A stretch of DNA of 64,000 nt from Cryptomeria japonica (GCF_030272615.1 NC_081406.1:233480396-233544395), one strand, 5' to 3'. Positions 45,495 through 58,365 are shown, counted from the first letter of the stretch. Numbers and translations are program-made. Notes: a model not told the origin generated them from the letters alone.

Positions 45495-47626
45495 TGTAAA
45501 GTGGAAAATTGGATCCACCTAGGAGAGAGAAAGGAAGTCACTATGATGATTTTTGCTTGGAGGAACTTTACATTCAAAGGAGGGGATTGAATATGTTGGC
45601 AATTGACACTCTATTGGCTGGTTTCACTATGTTTTCATTGATGGCAACATGATTTTGTGTTTTGGCTTCATATGATGTATCGCCAGGCACTTCACAGATT
45701 CTACATCGACACCGTCACTGACAGGTCAGGAGGATTTCTTTGGTCATTGGAAATGCAGGTCGACATGGTATAGCAAAGTTTATCGGTATTGGAGGCCGAC
45801 TTATCTTGGATCCAGCATCGACAATTTGTTTTAATGTTTATACATTTATGTTATCTGGTCGACATGTAATCTGATATTGTATATATATATATATATTTGT
45901 AAGTCAACATAAGGCATAAGTGGTATAGGGTATATAAGATAGTTTGATTAGATCATTTTTTTATGAGATAGACATAGGATAGAATGTGATGGATATACGA
46001 ATGTAATATAATATGCAAAATATATCAGAGAGATTATATATGTGAGGAATTTATTGTAAGGGTTATTCCGATAAAGAGGTTTAGGGTTTCTAATCGGAAT
46101 AGACAAAGCTTAAACCGGAACTGTATTCTAGCATAGAAGATGCTATTTTATCAATTCACACTTCTCTTGATTGTTGTCTAGAATTTTATGTAGTCAGTGA
46201 GGCTTCTATTGTGATTGAGCAGTGTTCTATAGGCTGTAAGCCTTCCTGCAAGTGCATGCCTATCATATATTGTAATATCTCTTCATGTGGCCAATGGATT
46301 GATATCGTGGGTCACAAATCCCATCATGGTTTTTCCTCATTGAGGTTTTCCACATATAAATCTATGTGTTAGGGTTTCTCATTTATGTGTTTGGATTATT
46401 GGTTTCTTTAGTTCTTTCAATTTTGTTTATATCGGTATACTGGTTGGTGTATGAATGTTTTGTTAAGGCTAAAATCTACTATTTTGGTATAACACTATTT
46501 CACCCCCCCTCTCAGTGTTATTGGTTTCCAATAGAATCCTCTAGATCCAAATCCAAGGGAGACAAGGATGTGAATTCCAAGTGGCTTGCAAGGGTGGAAG
46601 TATGATTGACCCTCTTTCGTAAATAAGAAATTTGACTTGTTGACTATGTAGAAGAGAGAGATAAAATGAGTGAAATGAGGAGCCACCAGTTTTGGATCAC
46701 ATTGTAACTTTGGATCTGAGATGTTTTTAACTTCGGATCTGAGATGTTTTTAACTTCGGATCTGAGATGTTTTGATTGATACAAATCTGCCCTACAAATT
46801 TGGAGAAAAGTCATCGGGACCGTGTTGAAAGTGCACACAGTCCTCCGAAAAATCCAAAAAAATGAAAAGGGTTTTTCCGCCACTGCAAATGGAGTCCAAA
46901 TCTGAAAATACAGTTGTGCAATTGCAACCTACACATAAAAAATAGGGGAAGAAGGGTTGTGGATATGGGTCTACCTTAGTCAAACCCCGGTTGAGGAATA
47001 AACCATGAAAAAAAGTAATTGCAAATGCTTGAATGTAAACAATGGAAATGTATACCTTGTAGATATGCAATTTTTTTATGATGGTTTCTTTTCTTCTTGA
47101 ATGGAATGTAACATGAAAAAATCATAACACACACACACATACTTGAAAATGAATGTTGTAATGTTGCTCCAAGGGATGAATGAAGAAGACTTGAATGCTT
47201 GATGAAGACCCTTCACTTAAATTCCACCTATCATGTATATCACATCTCTATCTTCTACAAATCAGAGGACCAACTCCCTTTTATACATGCCTCAAAAGAT
47301 TAATTCATCTCACCCAAGGCCAACATCGGGAGATTACGGATCCCGAAGTACACATAGGGCTAGGGGGACTCATCTTGGGGCCACCCTCAGAGGGTGGGAC
47401 AAGGGCACCACGCCCCTATCCTAGGGGGTACAGGGGTGCCACACCCCTGTCCTTCCCTATATTGGGGCCCGGATAGGGTCCTGAGGCTATCTCAAGGCTC
47501 AAAAGAAAGGGTTCAAGGGGTGAAAATTTCCAAAAGAGGTCCTGGTTGGGGAAGAAGATGTCATCGCTGAGGTGAGGACCAAAAATGTGGTTAAAATTAC
47601 AGGGGTCACAATTTTATGACACTACA
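45495..47626 (-). repeat. Gypsy 3' LTR split by a solo copia LTR
   Basis: TGTAAAGTGG at one end and GACACTACA at the other. Removing 45594-46533 leaves 1,192 bp, the same length as the gypsy LTR at 15091-16282. It shares the motif GTGCACACAGTCCTCCG near 46830. The polypurine tract follows at 47627. Confidence 0.85.
45594..46533 (+). repeat. Solo LTR E, subfamily II, in the gypsy LTR
   Basis: TGTTGGCAATTG to TTTCCAATA, 940 bp, flanked by GAATA (45589-45593) and GAATC (46534-46538), a target duplication with one change. It sits at the exact site where element C entered the paralogous gypsy LTR at 23949. Confidence 0.88.
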
Positions 47627-49578
47627 TTTAGCCCCCACTTTAGTAGGAGTATGGCTTATGCCACTACTATGGGTAAAGTAGAAGAAAGAGAGATGAAGAT
47701 GAAAGGTCCAGAGAAATACCACAAGGAATATAAGACATCACTAATCTTGAGGAACAAAGCCCCCAATCTTAGGATCTTAACTCACTCACACATATGCAAG
47801 AACACACAAAACCAAAAGGGACAAGGCAAAAAAGAACAAGACCAAGCACAAAAGACACAACAAGCACAAGACACAACACCAAAAACCAACTAGCCAAAGA
47901 GACCTTGATACTCAAATGTCTCAACAACTAATTGAAACACAAGGAAAAATGTCATAACATAAACACAAGTGATCACATAAAAGAGAAAATCTAACATCGT
48001 CCATGAACCCTCAATAGTAAAACTATGGGTTCATGACAGGAAGGAGAGAGAGGACATGAATACACACTTTGGTGATCCATGAGAAGAAAGGAGAACAAGA
48101 GAGAAACCATGGACATCTCACCCCTAAAACTAGGTGATCCATGGAGAGGACATGGAAATCTATCCCCAAGAGTCTTTATGGGTGATCCATGTAAGGGAGG
48201 AGAGTGAGAACATCGTTAGTTCTACTTAACCTAAAGCGTGTGTGTGCAAGTGAGGTTTGAAGTGCCTCATAGGAGTCTATGCCCGAGTATGGTACAACCT
48301 ATATAGAATGTATAGTACAAGTGTCAAGGAAGGTGTGACATCTCTCTCTAAGAGTCTATGCTCTGGTTCCAAGAATAATCACCCTACATAAGAAAAAGTG
48401 GTGTCATATCACTCTAAGATTCGATGCTCTGGTTCTAAGAATGACCTACTGTATAAGAAAAGAAGAAGTGGAGACATCTCACTCTAAGAGTATGTGCTCT
48501 GGTTCCAAGAATGATCCATGATATAAGAAAAAAGTAATGTCATCTCGCTCTAAGAGTCTATGCTCGGGTTCTGAGAATGACCTATTGTACAAGGAAAAAG
48601 TGATGACATATTTCTCTAAGAGGCTGCCCTTTGGTTCCAAGAATATCCCATTGTACAATGCATGAGAGAAGTATAGTACAAAGGAGCGGTGTGGGTGCCC
48701 CCCCCCTGTTAAGATGATAACATAGGTTGATGTTGATATCTTAAGGAAAGTAGAACAAGGATACCTACCTTCATCACAAAGAAGATATCTCATATGCAAC
48801 AATGTCATAAAACCAAGCAAGAGAGGGAATACTCTTCAAGCAAGGATAGGATATTTGAAAAGAGATATCTTGTTGTAAGTGTAAGGGGATCCTTGGAGGA
48901 GAAGAGATATTTGATCAAAAGACATCTTCCTTCAAGAGGAGTTGACTTATAAAAATATAACATCTTCTACAACAAAGAAAAGGAGAGAACAAGAATGCAA
49001 TCATGCCTCCTATTTCTAGGTGAAAGGGATTCTTAATGAGGGATGATGCACATTTAGCCTCCATAAGGGATGGGTGATTTTATCATAGATGTACATTACC
49101 AAGTGTGAAAGAGGTTGTAGTCAAGGACTTATACCTCTTGTATGAGAGAGAACCCTTCAGCAAACAACAATGATTTCACACAAGGAATGACATCAAGTAA
49201 TTTAACTAACACCATCCACATAATAGGGCAAAGTGGATCCCTAGAGAAAAAGAGAGAGAAGGATCATTTCTCCCCAAGTGTAGGGAAACTAAGCAGAACT
49301 TACACAATATTCTAGAGATATATTAAACATAATCAAATGCATAATGTACTTTCATGAATGCATGGAAGGAAAGACATTAATATATGTAAAATACATGTCT
49401 CAAGAAGTGGTAATATTTGAAAGGAAGAGAGAAAAAGTATCACATTTTCCCCAAGGGGGATTAATCATAAGAACATACCATTATAAGAAATGATAATATG
49501 AAAAATACAGCCCCTAAAGGAAATAGTGATACATGAGAAAAAAGAAGGAAAGTAGGAGGGAAAATCTCTTAGACACAA
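47627..49578 (-). mobile_element. Second gypsy element, 3' untranslated part only
   Basis: On the minus strand this is the region just inside the 3' LTR: a polypurine tract (47627-47645) and about 1.9 kb of non-coding sequence. The gag-protease frame and 5' LTR are missing, replaced at 49579 by another LTR. A tandem repeat array lies at 48333-48660, and three looser copies of GGTGATCCATG lie between 48065 and 48190. Tandem repeats in the 3' untranslated region are reported for Tat/Ogre elements. Confidence 0.7.
48333..48660. repeat. Five tandem 65-70 bp repeats
   Basis: Units begin near 48333, 48399, 48468, 48535 and 48599 and share CTCTAAGAGTCTATGCTCTG and GGTTCCAAGAATGA. They diverge by 15-25% by eye. 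Confidence 0.85.
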
Positions 49579-51243
49579 TGCACCATTGAGAGGGGGGTGA
49601 ATCAGTGATTCTCAAACTTTTTCCCTTTAGCTATCCTAGGTGTGTATACCGTTTATGGGATCTGACACAATGTAGACTTACCGATTACTGGGGAGACCAA
49701 CACAAATGCAAACACACATAAAGGGCATCACATAGCACTAGCATGTACGAGGAAAACCCAAGATGGGAAAAACCTCAGTGAGTAATGTTGCTAGAGTCTA
49801 CTACTCCAATCTAGCCTCACAATCAAGAACCTGTTACACAATTTAGGGCACCAACCCAAGGAGCTACAACCCCTAATTTAGGACACCAACCCAAGGAGCA
49901 CCAACCCCTGATTTATGAGCTTCAACTCAAAGGAGCACCAACTCCTACACATTTTATAGGCTACAACCTAAGGGAGCTGCAACCCCTACATCAAGCTACA
50001 GCTTAGTGATCACAATGAACACATCAATTACAAAAGTAGTTATCTTGTTACAAGTGAATCTTGCAACCATTTCATATACCTTACTCTCCGATGAGATACC
50101 TTTTGTGCTACACCGATACACTTCTCCTATTGCTTCACTGCCAATAAACTCTACCGGTTCACCTCTACTCTTCTTCTACTCTGATGGATCTCTTCCTCAC
50201 TGCTCTTCTCTTCACCGGTACTATACTCTATCAGGCCACTGTCTGCCTTCTCTGCAGCTCTCTTAACTTCTTCTCTATCAGTATAACCACTACCAGTTCT
50301 GCACTACTACTGGTTGAACACTTCAACCTAGTTCTCCCTCACTCTCACTCTCTTACTAGATACTCATTGAGCACTTGGCTGATTTGATCTCACATGCAGA
50401 AGTACCACTCAATCACTTCGCAACAACACACCCTTCTTTCATTCAACAACCACTAAACTATGTCTTTGGCTTGCATATATATAGACTGGTTTTCCCGCCA
50501 AAAACCAATTCAAACATGGGTGGTTAGGGTTTCCTCATCAACCTCGAGGAAAACTAGATCCAATTAGATCTTTCCTGATCTGATCATCCAGACAGCCACC
50601 TGTACAACTCCGCCACTAACATGCCTTCTTGATCACACCTTCTATCTCTAGCGATCTGCTTTTTCCCTTATCGGCTGATCTCTTGGTCAACCACTAAGAT
50701 TGATTTTATTGTTTCCTTCATCTGCCTCAATCTCCTCAATCATTCTTAGCTGGCTCTAAGTCTAGACCTTGAGCCGCAAACCTCTACAAAAGCTCTACAA
50801 CACATCTCGTAATTAATGGGATCTTCCATTAATGTTGACCAGCTCTACAACTACCCCATTGATGTAAATTCCTTCTTCATCTGAATGCAAGTCCACCACC
50901 TTAACTCCATATGGCATCCATGTTGGCCAGCTTCTAGCTTGACACTTCATGTCAATCCAGATAGGATCACAGACCAAACACTCTAGCGGTTCCTCTTTCA
51001 TGCTGGTTTTCTAATCCTACAGGTATCTCACATTCTACCGGTTAACTCTTCATATCTTCTCTTTGATGAACTATTGATGGAACACCAAAACCGGTCTCCA
51101 AACATGTCTATCCAAAGCATGCTAATTCTCACAAGGTGGGAACACATCTGCATCTACACCTTGTCCATATTACCGGTGGACTTACATACCGGTAAGAACT
51201 CTTGATGACACTCTGTCATCAACCTTCACCAAACTCCATCTTC
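49579..51243 (-). repeat. Diverged copia-like LTR, about 1.7 kb
   Basis: It carries the family marks in inverted orientation: TTGAGAGGGGGGTGAATCAGTGA near 49585 and GATGGGAAAAACCTCAGTGAG near 49762. TGTCATCAACC near 51217 probably lies close to the outer end. The left edge at TGCACC is fairly clear; the right edge is a guess, and no target duplication was found. No internal region is attached, so it is probably a solo or truncated LTR. Confidence 0.55.
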
Positions 51244-51311
51244 AGTCAGGCCGCATTCCTCTGTTTGCATCTACTCAGCCTTTCCTTCTCCTTGATCAGC
51301 TCAGACCATAT

Positions 51312-52412
51312 TGATGGACTTGAAAAGCACTGAGAGTGGGGGTGAATCAGTGACACCAAAAATAAAACTACTTCAAACACTAACCGATAGATGAACTTAG
51401 CAAGACTTTTAAACACAATGCATGTAATCCAAAATGATATAACAACATCCACAATAAGTAAAACATCCACCATAACACAAGTGTTTGTATGTGGAAAACA
51501 CAAATAGGTAAAAACCACAGTGATATGGAACTCACAAGTTAACTATCTACAATAATAGATAACTAACTGGTTAGGGTCTACAAAGTGCTCTGCTAGGAGC
51601 GAATCTTGTTAGAGATCCCAAAGCTTGATTAGAAGCTTATACCCTGTGAAAGGTAGTACCCTGTTAGGAGTAACCTCAGTGGAAGATTTTTGAATCCAAA
51701 CTAATGGATCACCCTGTTAGAGGATTTGAACATTGAAACTTGTTATAGCTTACTCAGCTAAGGGATTTGAATTTTGATGTGATTGATAGAAAACAACAAG
51801 ATTGGTTTGATCTGTCTGAGTAGCACAATACTTGCTTGATCAAATCCTTCTAAATATAATCAACACTGCTCTTCGGCATACTCTGCAACTTAACTCTTTT
51901 ATCTTTCGCACACAACATATCACTTTCACACATATGAAATAATTTATTGTGATGTCCATATATAGACATTTAGATTTCATGTCGGCCTAAAGAAATCATA
52001 ACATAATTTCCTAGGTGCAGTGTATCTAGTCAAGTGATCATAACTCATCACGAAAATACCGCCAAAAATTATCGATGGGATAACTCATCACATAATCAAT
52101 GAATAACAGTTAGAACAATCAATACCAATTGGAGTTAAATATATGAACCGTTATCCTTGAATCTCTTGATATAATCTCCACTTGATCTTTATGTTGATGC
52201 CAATTAATGTGTATCCACTAGTTGTCTTCTATGCATATACCGGTTGTCACAAAGTATTGGTTAGAGATAAACCTCTTAGTATAACCTCTAGCATACTAGT
52301 TGTAGTATAAACAACTTGAAGTTATCCCAGTAGACAATATAAACATATGTGTGTATGTGTTTCATCAATGACAACATATGATGAATTCATTACAATCATC
52401 ATCAAGCCAACA
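51312..52412 (-). repeat. 3' LTR of element F
   Basis: 1,101 bp, TGATGGACTT to AAGCCAACA on the plus strand, immediately followed by an inverted polypurine motif. It contains GAGAGTGGGGGTGAATCAG and CATCAATGACAAC in the usual places. Body sequence unlike subfamilies I and II. Confidence 0.8.
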
Positions 52413-52801
52413 ATCTCCCCCTTTGGCATTGATTGCAACACTTAGAAAATTTTACAGTAATACCGCTAAGTGTGCATACAAAAAAAATTTAAACATACAC
52501 ATACTCCCCCTTAATGCATACATTATATAAGATTTTCAAAAACACACATACATATTTCTACTCCCCCTTTGACAACAGTGCCAAATTGAAAAAGCAAAAA
52601 AAATATATAGAGAGAAAATTTGTATCAAAGTGTTCAACATATACAACTACAACTTAAAAAACTGAATCAAGATTCATGCATAAGCTAGTCTCATGAAAAT
52701 AACATTAAAGTTCTTCTTCAATTTTGATATGGCATTTGTCCATGATGCTAGCACGTTCTCAGTGTACTCTTTTGTAGACATAAGCTGTGAATGGAATTCT
52801 T
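52413..52801 (-). pseudogene. Element F: 3' end of interior with ORF2 C-terminus
   Basis: Three inverted polypurine motifs (52413, about 52503, about 52560) precede, on the plus strand, the stop of a minus-strand frame at 52674. Its last 40 or so codons (SWTNAISKLKKNFNVIFMR) resemble the C-terminal coiled coil of ORF2. The rest was cut off by the insertion of element G at 52802. This would be a third subfamily with the same layout. Confidence 0.55.
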
Positions 52802-53601
52802 GTTGGCAAATGCACACTCCAATGAGATATTGTAGGTGATTGAAGGTTTTGTCATTGATGGCAACCATACAATCCTATGACACTAGAAAGACAATTTACC
52901 GGCACCAGCAAAGATAGACTCTACACCAACATAGAGACCACCGGCAGTAAAAGTAAGCATACCGGCACAGAAGCCGAAAGGAATTTTGTTTGTAATATAT
53001 TTTGTTAATTATTGTAAAATCATTGTAAGCTGACTTGGCAAGTTGTAAAATGACTCATATATATAAGAGATCATTGTAGAACATTTAAAAAGAGATGGAA
53101 GAAAATAAATAGGTGAAATAAGGCAGACCTATTATGCGAATGATAGGTTAAGGGTTTATGTATGAAGCAGAGCTATAAACTGGTACTGGATATGGCATAG
53201 TAGAATCTATTTTGAAGCAGTACAAGACATTGGATTTATATAATCCATTTTGTAAGTCAGTGAGACTTCCCATTTTGTAATTGAGCAGTGAGCTCTAAGC
53301 ACTTGGCCTTCCTGCATGTGCAGGCCCCTCTTGTAGCAGTAATATTCTCTTATTGGCCAGTAAGTGAATGTTGTGGGTCACAAATTCCACTGAGGTTTTT
53401 CCCACATTGGGTTTCCTTGTTAAACTACTATGTTATGGTTTGTTTTTCATGTGGTTGTTGTTATCTCTATTTATTGCATTATTTCTTGCTTAACGGTATA
53501 CCATATTGATATGCTCTACATGTTTTAAGTTAAGAAAATCTTTTAACCGGTTAGATACTAATTCACCCCCCCCCCTCTTAGTATCTGTGGGAATCCTAAC
53601 A
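52802..53601 (+). repeat. 5' LTR of element G (subfamily I)
   Basis: 800 bp, TGTTGGCAAATG to AATCCTAACA, followed by the primer-binding site. Left flank TTCTT lies in element F. Confidence 0.9.
53056..53067 (+). promoter_or_regulatory. LTR TATA box of element G
   Basis: CATATATATAAG in the middle of the LTR, aligned with TATAAG at 322-327 of element A. It is a likely core promoter for the full-length transcript. Confidence 0.55.
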
Positions 53602-53603
53602 AT

Positions 53604-53615
53604 TGGTATCAGAGC
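53604..53615 (+). other. Primer-binding site of element G
   Basis: Perfect TGGTATCAGAGC two bases after the LTR. Confidence 0.92.
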
Positions 53616-53672
53616 TTGGTCCTCTATTTTCAGAAGCATAATATCTTGAGGAATATCTTGACACCGGTAGAG

Positions 53673-54743
53673 ATGGAAAACTTGATGAAGCAATTAGAAG
53701 CAGCTCTCTCAGACTATGACGCAGAAAAATTGAAAAATATTAAACTTGAAGATGATCTAAAAGTTGCACAGGATATCATTCAAGCACTTCAAGAAAATCT
53801 TACCATTGCAAGGAACAAGAGAAGAGAACTTTGTGAAATGATGCAAAATGAGAATGATGAAAAGGAAACTCTTAGTGATCTAATGAATAAGATGAAACAA
53901 GAAAACATGACAACAAAGAATGAGATGCAGGATATGACTATGAGATTTTGTAAGGAAATTGAAGATAGAAAGAAGAATGAAGAAGACTTGACTAGAAGAC
54001 TGAATGATGCTACAAATGAGAACAAAAGACTTAGTTATGAAAATGATATGTTGAAGACACATATGATGCATACACAGAATGACTCAAATGAACTTATGAG
54101 ACAAAAAGGTATCTTGGAAGGAGAACTGGCTGCTACAAATCAGCACAAAGAAAAATCCAAGAAAAGCTCAAAAGAACTTGGTGACTTGTTGAAGAATCAG
54201 AAACCCAATGGTGACGCTAATGGTCTTGGCTTTGAAGCTGGTGAAAGCTCTGGTACTGCAAACACATAGGATCAAGGCAAACTGGTAAGACAACCTACTG
54301 CTTATAAATTTAATGGAAAATGCTTTAACTGTAACAAGTATGGTCATAGAGCAAACCAATGTAGATCTAGAAATTATCAGAATACCAATACACCCACCGG
54401 TCAATGTTCAAAATGCAACAAAGTTGGTCACAATTTAGTGAATTGCGGAATGAATGTAAGATGTTATGTTTGTGGAAGATTTGGACACTTATCTAATCAA
54501 TGCAGAACACAAATCAACATAGGATATGGAAAAGCTATTCAAAAAAATAATGTGACTTGTTATGCCTGTAACAAGATTGGACATATTGCAAAATTTTGTA
54601 GAAGCAAGTCCTCACTGGTAAATAACAAAGGTCCTAGTTTGAAAGGTAAAGAAAAGGTAGAAGTAAAGCAGGAATTCTCAAAATAATGGATCGGGAAATC
54701 AAATCTAAATGGTGATAGGAACACTCCTCCACCGATAGAATAG
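53673..54743 (+). pseudogene. ORF1 of G: best-preserved coiled-coil and zinc-knuckle protein
   Basis: One frame of 357 codons with only two internal stops (TAG at 54267, TAA at 54684) and no frameshift. Residues 1 to about 185 are a highly charged coiled coil (KLKNIKLEDDLKVAQ, EMQDMTMRFCKEIEDR). After a Gly/Ser hinge, four intact zinc knuckles of the form CX2CX4HX4C follow between about 54325 and 54600: CFNCNKYGHRANQC, CSKCNKVGHNLVNC, CYVCGRFGHLSNQC and CYACNKIGHIAKFC. A Pro-rich tail ends at a stop shared with A and D. The domain order resembles gag nucleocapsid joined to a multimerising coiled coil; the helical capsid core of copia gag is not seen. Expected to bind element RNA. Confidence 0.8.
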
Positions 54744-54960
54744 AGTAACACTCCACCAGTAGAAGAGAGTAACACTCCATTGGCAGGAGACTCTTCATCT
54801 AACTAAAGAAAATTCCCTTGAAGGTTTACCAATCAAATGTGAAACATGCTATTATTCTCTCGGTTAATGGTGAGAAGTTGAAATTACTTCTATACCGGCA
54901 GATAAGTTAAGTGATTACTTAACTGGCAAGCATTAAATGTGGTAGTTGGCAAAAATAACA

Positions 54961-55113
54961 TTATAAATCATTGTTCTTGGCTCCAATTTCATCTCACTAA
55001 GCATTCAAACATTCGAAGAGTGCGAAAACTCCTGAGAAAAGGCATTTCGAGAAAAAAAAGTGAAGCAATTCAACAAGCAATCATTCCTAAGGCAGATAAA
55101 GGTATTTATAATC
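54961..55113 (+). promoter_or_regulatory. TATA-like motif and leader before ORF2 of G
   Basis: TTATAAATC at 54961-54969, about 147 bp before the ORF2 ATG, with a leader sharing CTAAGCATTCAA and GGTATTTATAATC with A and D. Confidence 0.4.
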
Positions 55114-58100
55114 ATGGATTCTTCATTTGTTCCTAAATTCATAGAAAATCCTACTATAGTTGAAGTGTTAAATGCCCTAGACGCGTATTTCAGTTAGTTC
55201 CCGAGACTGCCAAGAAAGATGATAATGTTGGTGCTTTTTCTCAAATCCCCAAAGGAGTAGTTTTTGTTGAAGACCCTATAATATATATTCATTGTCACAT
55301 AGAAGAATTAGGTGATGAGGAAATCAAGAACATGTATAAATCAGTAATCTATGATGATTCCAATAATGTTAAACCTGAGCACAAGATAGTGGAAACCCTG
55401 GGTTTTACTAAAATTCTCAGTATTCCAAATTTTCCTAAGGATGTTATAAGGATAGTTCTAAGAAGGGTTCATGGTGCATTCTTCTGGTTAGACTCAGTTC
55501 ACAAAATCACTAAAGAGGTAGTAAAAGTTGTGACAGGGTTACCTTCCACTGGTAACAGGCCTGATAAGAAAAAGGTCTCAAATGACCTAGTGACTACCCT
55601 AACAGGTGCAACATCTGATAAGAGATCTTTAAGAGTAAATGATGTAACTGACATCAATGTCAGATTCATTAGCATGATTTTAGGATACAAAACCACACAT
55701 GCAAATAGGTTCAATTCAGTCTCTAGCCTATGCATAAAGAGTGCCTATGATATGATTAAACATAATGCAAAAATAGATGTGTGTGAATGGTTGAAAGATG
55801 AACTTATTGACAATCTTGAAAAGATAAAGAAAGACAAAAAGGGGACATTTAGATTTGGAAACCTACTTGTTTGTTTAATGCTACACATAACAAAACAAGT
55901 GCCCGGTATCGGTAACAAAAATCTTGGTTTTGACATACCGGTAGGCAAACAGTTGTCAGATTTACTAGACAACATGAGTGAGAACCGAGAAAAGAATATA
56001 AATGAGTACTTTTAGGCATTGAAGGCCCAGATGAATACCAGAGTCAGATTATCACAAGCAATTGTAAATAAGTATAAGGATGAAATATGCTTTGTTATTA
56101 AGAAGGATGAGATTTGGATGGAGGCAATTATCCCAAGAACCATTTGGGTTACTGAAATGGGTTATGAAACTGATGAACACATAATTGAAACATATGCAAA
56201 AGCCCTCCTAGAAGCACCTAAGGAACCTAAAGAAGAGGTATTTGGCAGTGCTGAGACTATTGAAAACCAAATTCAATCAAAGAAAAGGGTTAAGAAGGTT
56301 GAAGCAATGGTTAGAAGAGGATCCAAGCAATTAAAATCTATTAAGGATGATGTACTCAAACAAACTAGTATTACTGAAGATGAGTTAGAAACACTTCAAC
56401 CGGAAACTCACCTTTCATCGGTTGGAAATTCTTCAGAAAGTGATATACTAGCTGAATTTAAAAGAGTTGTGAGAAAAAGGAAACCTTCACCGGTATCTGC
56501 ACCTTCTCCTAGAAGAACCAGACAGAAACAATAGGCAGTAAGGCCCATAGCTAGGAAATTGACTCCAAAGAAGAAGTTAACACCCAAGAAGAAGACTCAA
56601 CAAACCATTGCTCCAATTGACAAACTTTTAAATGAAATAACAAAGGATGGAAAGCTGAAAAACATCAATAAATTGTATGATTCATTATCAACTGATGACA
56701 AGGAAAAAGTTGAAAATAGTGTAATCCTACACTTGGATATTTACAAGAATTTTTTGATGCAAGTTCTGGATGAATTACGAGCAAAACTGTTCAAAAGACT
56801 TGAAGCTAGAAGGCAAGCTATTGTAGAGCTTGATAAGAAAATAAAAATTGAAAAAATTATTGTTGTATATCTAGTCAACTCACTAAATGAGATAGATAAA
56901 CTGATCTCAGAGGCTAACCAGTCAGTATTTTCAACTGCACACTGGCATGTAGCACTTATGGTTGGTAGAGTGAATGAGGTAGCAGAGGAAACTACTAATG
57001 CATGGGACATATTCCTTGTAGAGAAGGAAAAGCAGGAAGAATATATAAACCCTAAACCCATCAAAGTATACCAAAAGAACAAGGATAAGGGGAAAGGCAA
57101 GGTTGGTGGACCACCTAACATAAAAATAATAGATAATCTATCCCCACTGCCTCTAGATACTCCACTGGTAGTTACCATTGAAAATCAACCAGCTAATGAG
57201 AGTATGGACATACCACAAGAGGACACAAATCCCAATTCTAAGGTGTTATATACAATGAATATTGACACTCAGAAAGTCAATATTGTGGTAGATAAGGATT
57301 CAATAGGAAAAATAGATGTGAAAAATAGGCCACCAATAACAAATAGTACAAAAGGTAAACCCACAGATGACAACACTAAGAAACAGGCAGAGCAACATGC
57401 TCCACAAGAATAGGTTCATACAGAGACAATGCCACCGGCATCAGCTGAGCAATCCAAACCTTTTCTTAAAGAAATGGAAACACAAACTGACCTACCAGAG
57501 GTCACCACAAGCAAGGAAATTGCTCCCACCGGTGGAATACAGATTGTTGGTTCATCAAATGCAAAATTCGAATCAACTAATGTAACAGAATTTCTTTTGG
57601 ATTCCATAAAGAAGATAATAGATTGTAGCACACAAGCATACAAGGCAACAGATGATACAATTCCAATTTTGAAAATGATAGCACCTAAGTGTAATATAGC
57701 TAATAAAGATTCTTTAGGTCAACTTGACACTTTGTCTAAGTATATTACTGACAACACTGTGATAGTTGAACAAATAAAAGAGGAAGCATTCAAGGAGAGA
57801 CTAGAGAAAGAAAAACACAAATTCTTTGAGGAGGAAATAAAGAAGTGTACAAGAAAATTTGACACTCTTTTACCAGAACTGTGTAGTACACTGAAGGAAT
57901 TTAAAACTTTGTACAGGGATACATGTAAAACTAAATTTTTGACAGTAGATATAGACAAGAAAATCAGCAAGGGATAGGAGGAAATAAATCAACTAGCTGA
58001 TAACTTCATTAATTCATCTGATTCATTATCATTTTTTGAGCAGAAAATAACAGGTTTTGCGGAAGAACTACTAAAGTTGGAAAGAGAGAAGGAAAGAATA

Positions 58101-58136
58101 AAACGGAAGGCTAAAGATCTACAATGGAGACTTATC
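55114..58136 (+). pseudogene. ORF2 of G, broken and 3' truncated
   Basis: Starts MDSSFVPKFIENPTIVEV. A frameshift and stop lie near 55190. It is then open from 55332, with in-frame stops at 56013 and 56532, and again open 56559-57413 and 57429-57977. N-terminal domain: HKITKEVVKVVTGLPSTGNRP and GTFRFGNLLVCLMLHITKQVP. Then a basic stretch RKRKPSPVSAPSPRRTRQKQ, the second domain ILHLDIYKNFLMQVLDEL, a linker, and coiled coil up to REKERIKRKAKDLQ. The last 110 or so codons are missing. Closest to A and D. It gives the clearest view of the central domain (about 285 open codons). Confidence 0.75.
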
Positions 58137-58365
58137 CCTACCTATTCTTTTTTCTTATTGAGCCACATGTCATGTTTGTGTGCTCACATATCCATATAGC
58201 TTTGCCTATATAAGAAAGCTCATATTCATTATATGTAACAACTATTGAACGATTGATCATTTATCTATTGATGAGAATACAATTTATTCTTGTCCTATAT
58301 TTTCTCTCTATTGTACATTTCATTGAGCTCTTGATCTTGGCAAAATTTCACATGGTATTAGAGCC
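58137..58365 (+). repeat. 3' part of another copia LTR with primer site
   Basis: A TATA box (TATATAAG, 58207-58214) is followed by a pyrimidine-rich U5-like stretch ending TTTCA at 58350. The primer-binding site TGGTATTAGAGCC follows at 58353-58365, one change from the initiator-Met complement. The U3 part is missing and no gag follows. A separate family from A-G. Confidence 0.65.

Larger units (their letters stand above)
52802..58136 (+). mobile_element. Element G: pol-less copia-like element, 3' truncated
   Basis: A full 5' LTR, a perfect primer-binding site, ORF1, a spacer with TATA-like motif and most of ORF2. Homology to ORF2 of A and D stops near 58136, where an unrelated copia LTR begins, so the last 110 or so codons, the polypurine motifs and the 3' LTR are missing. 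It is the best copy for ORF1. Confidence 0.88.

Noticed and set aside
51246-51518. Minus-strand frame crossing the F LTR border
   Set aside because: It bridges LTR and flank by chance and matches nothing else.
53288-53509. Short frames inside the LTRs, similar in A, G and the solo LTR
   Set aside because: They recur because the LTRs are homologous; starts, ends and frames are not conserved.
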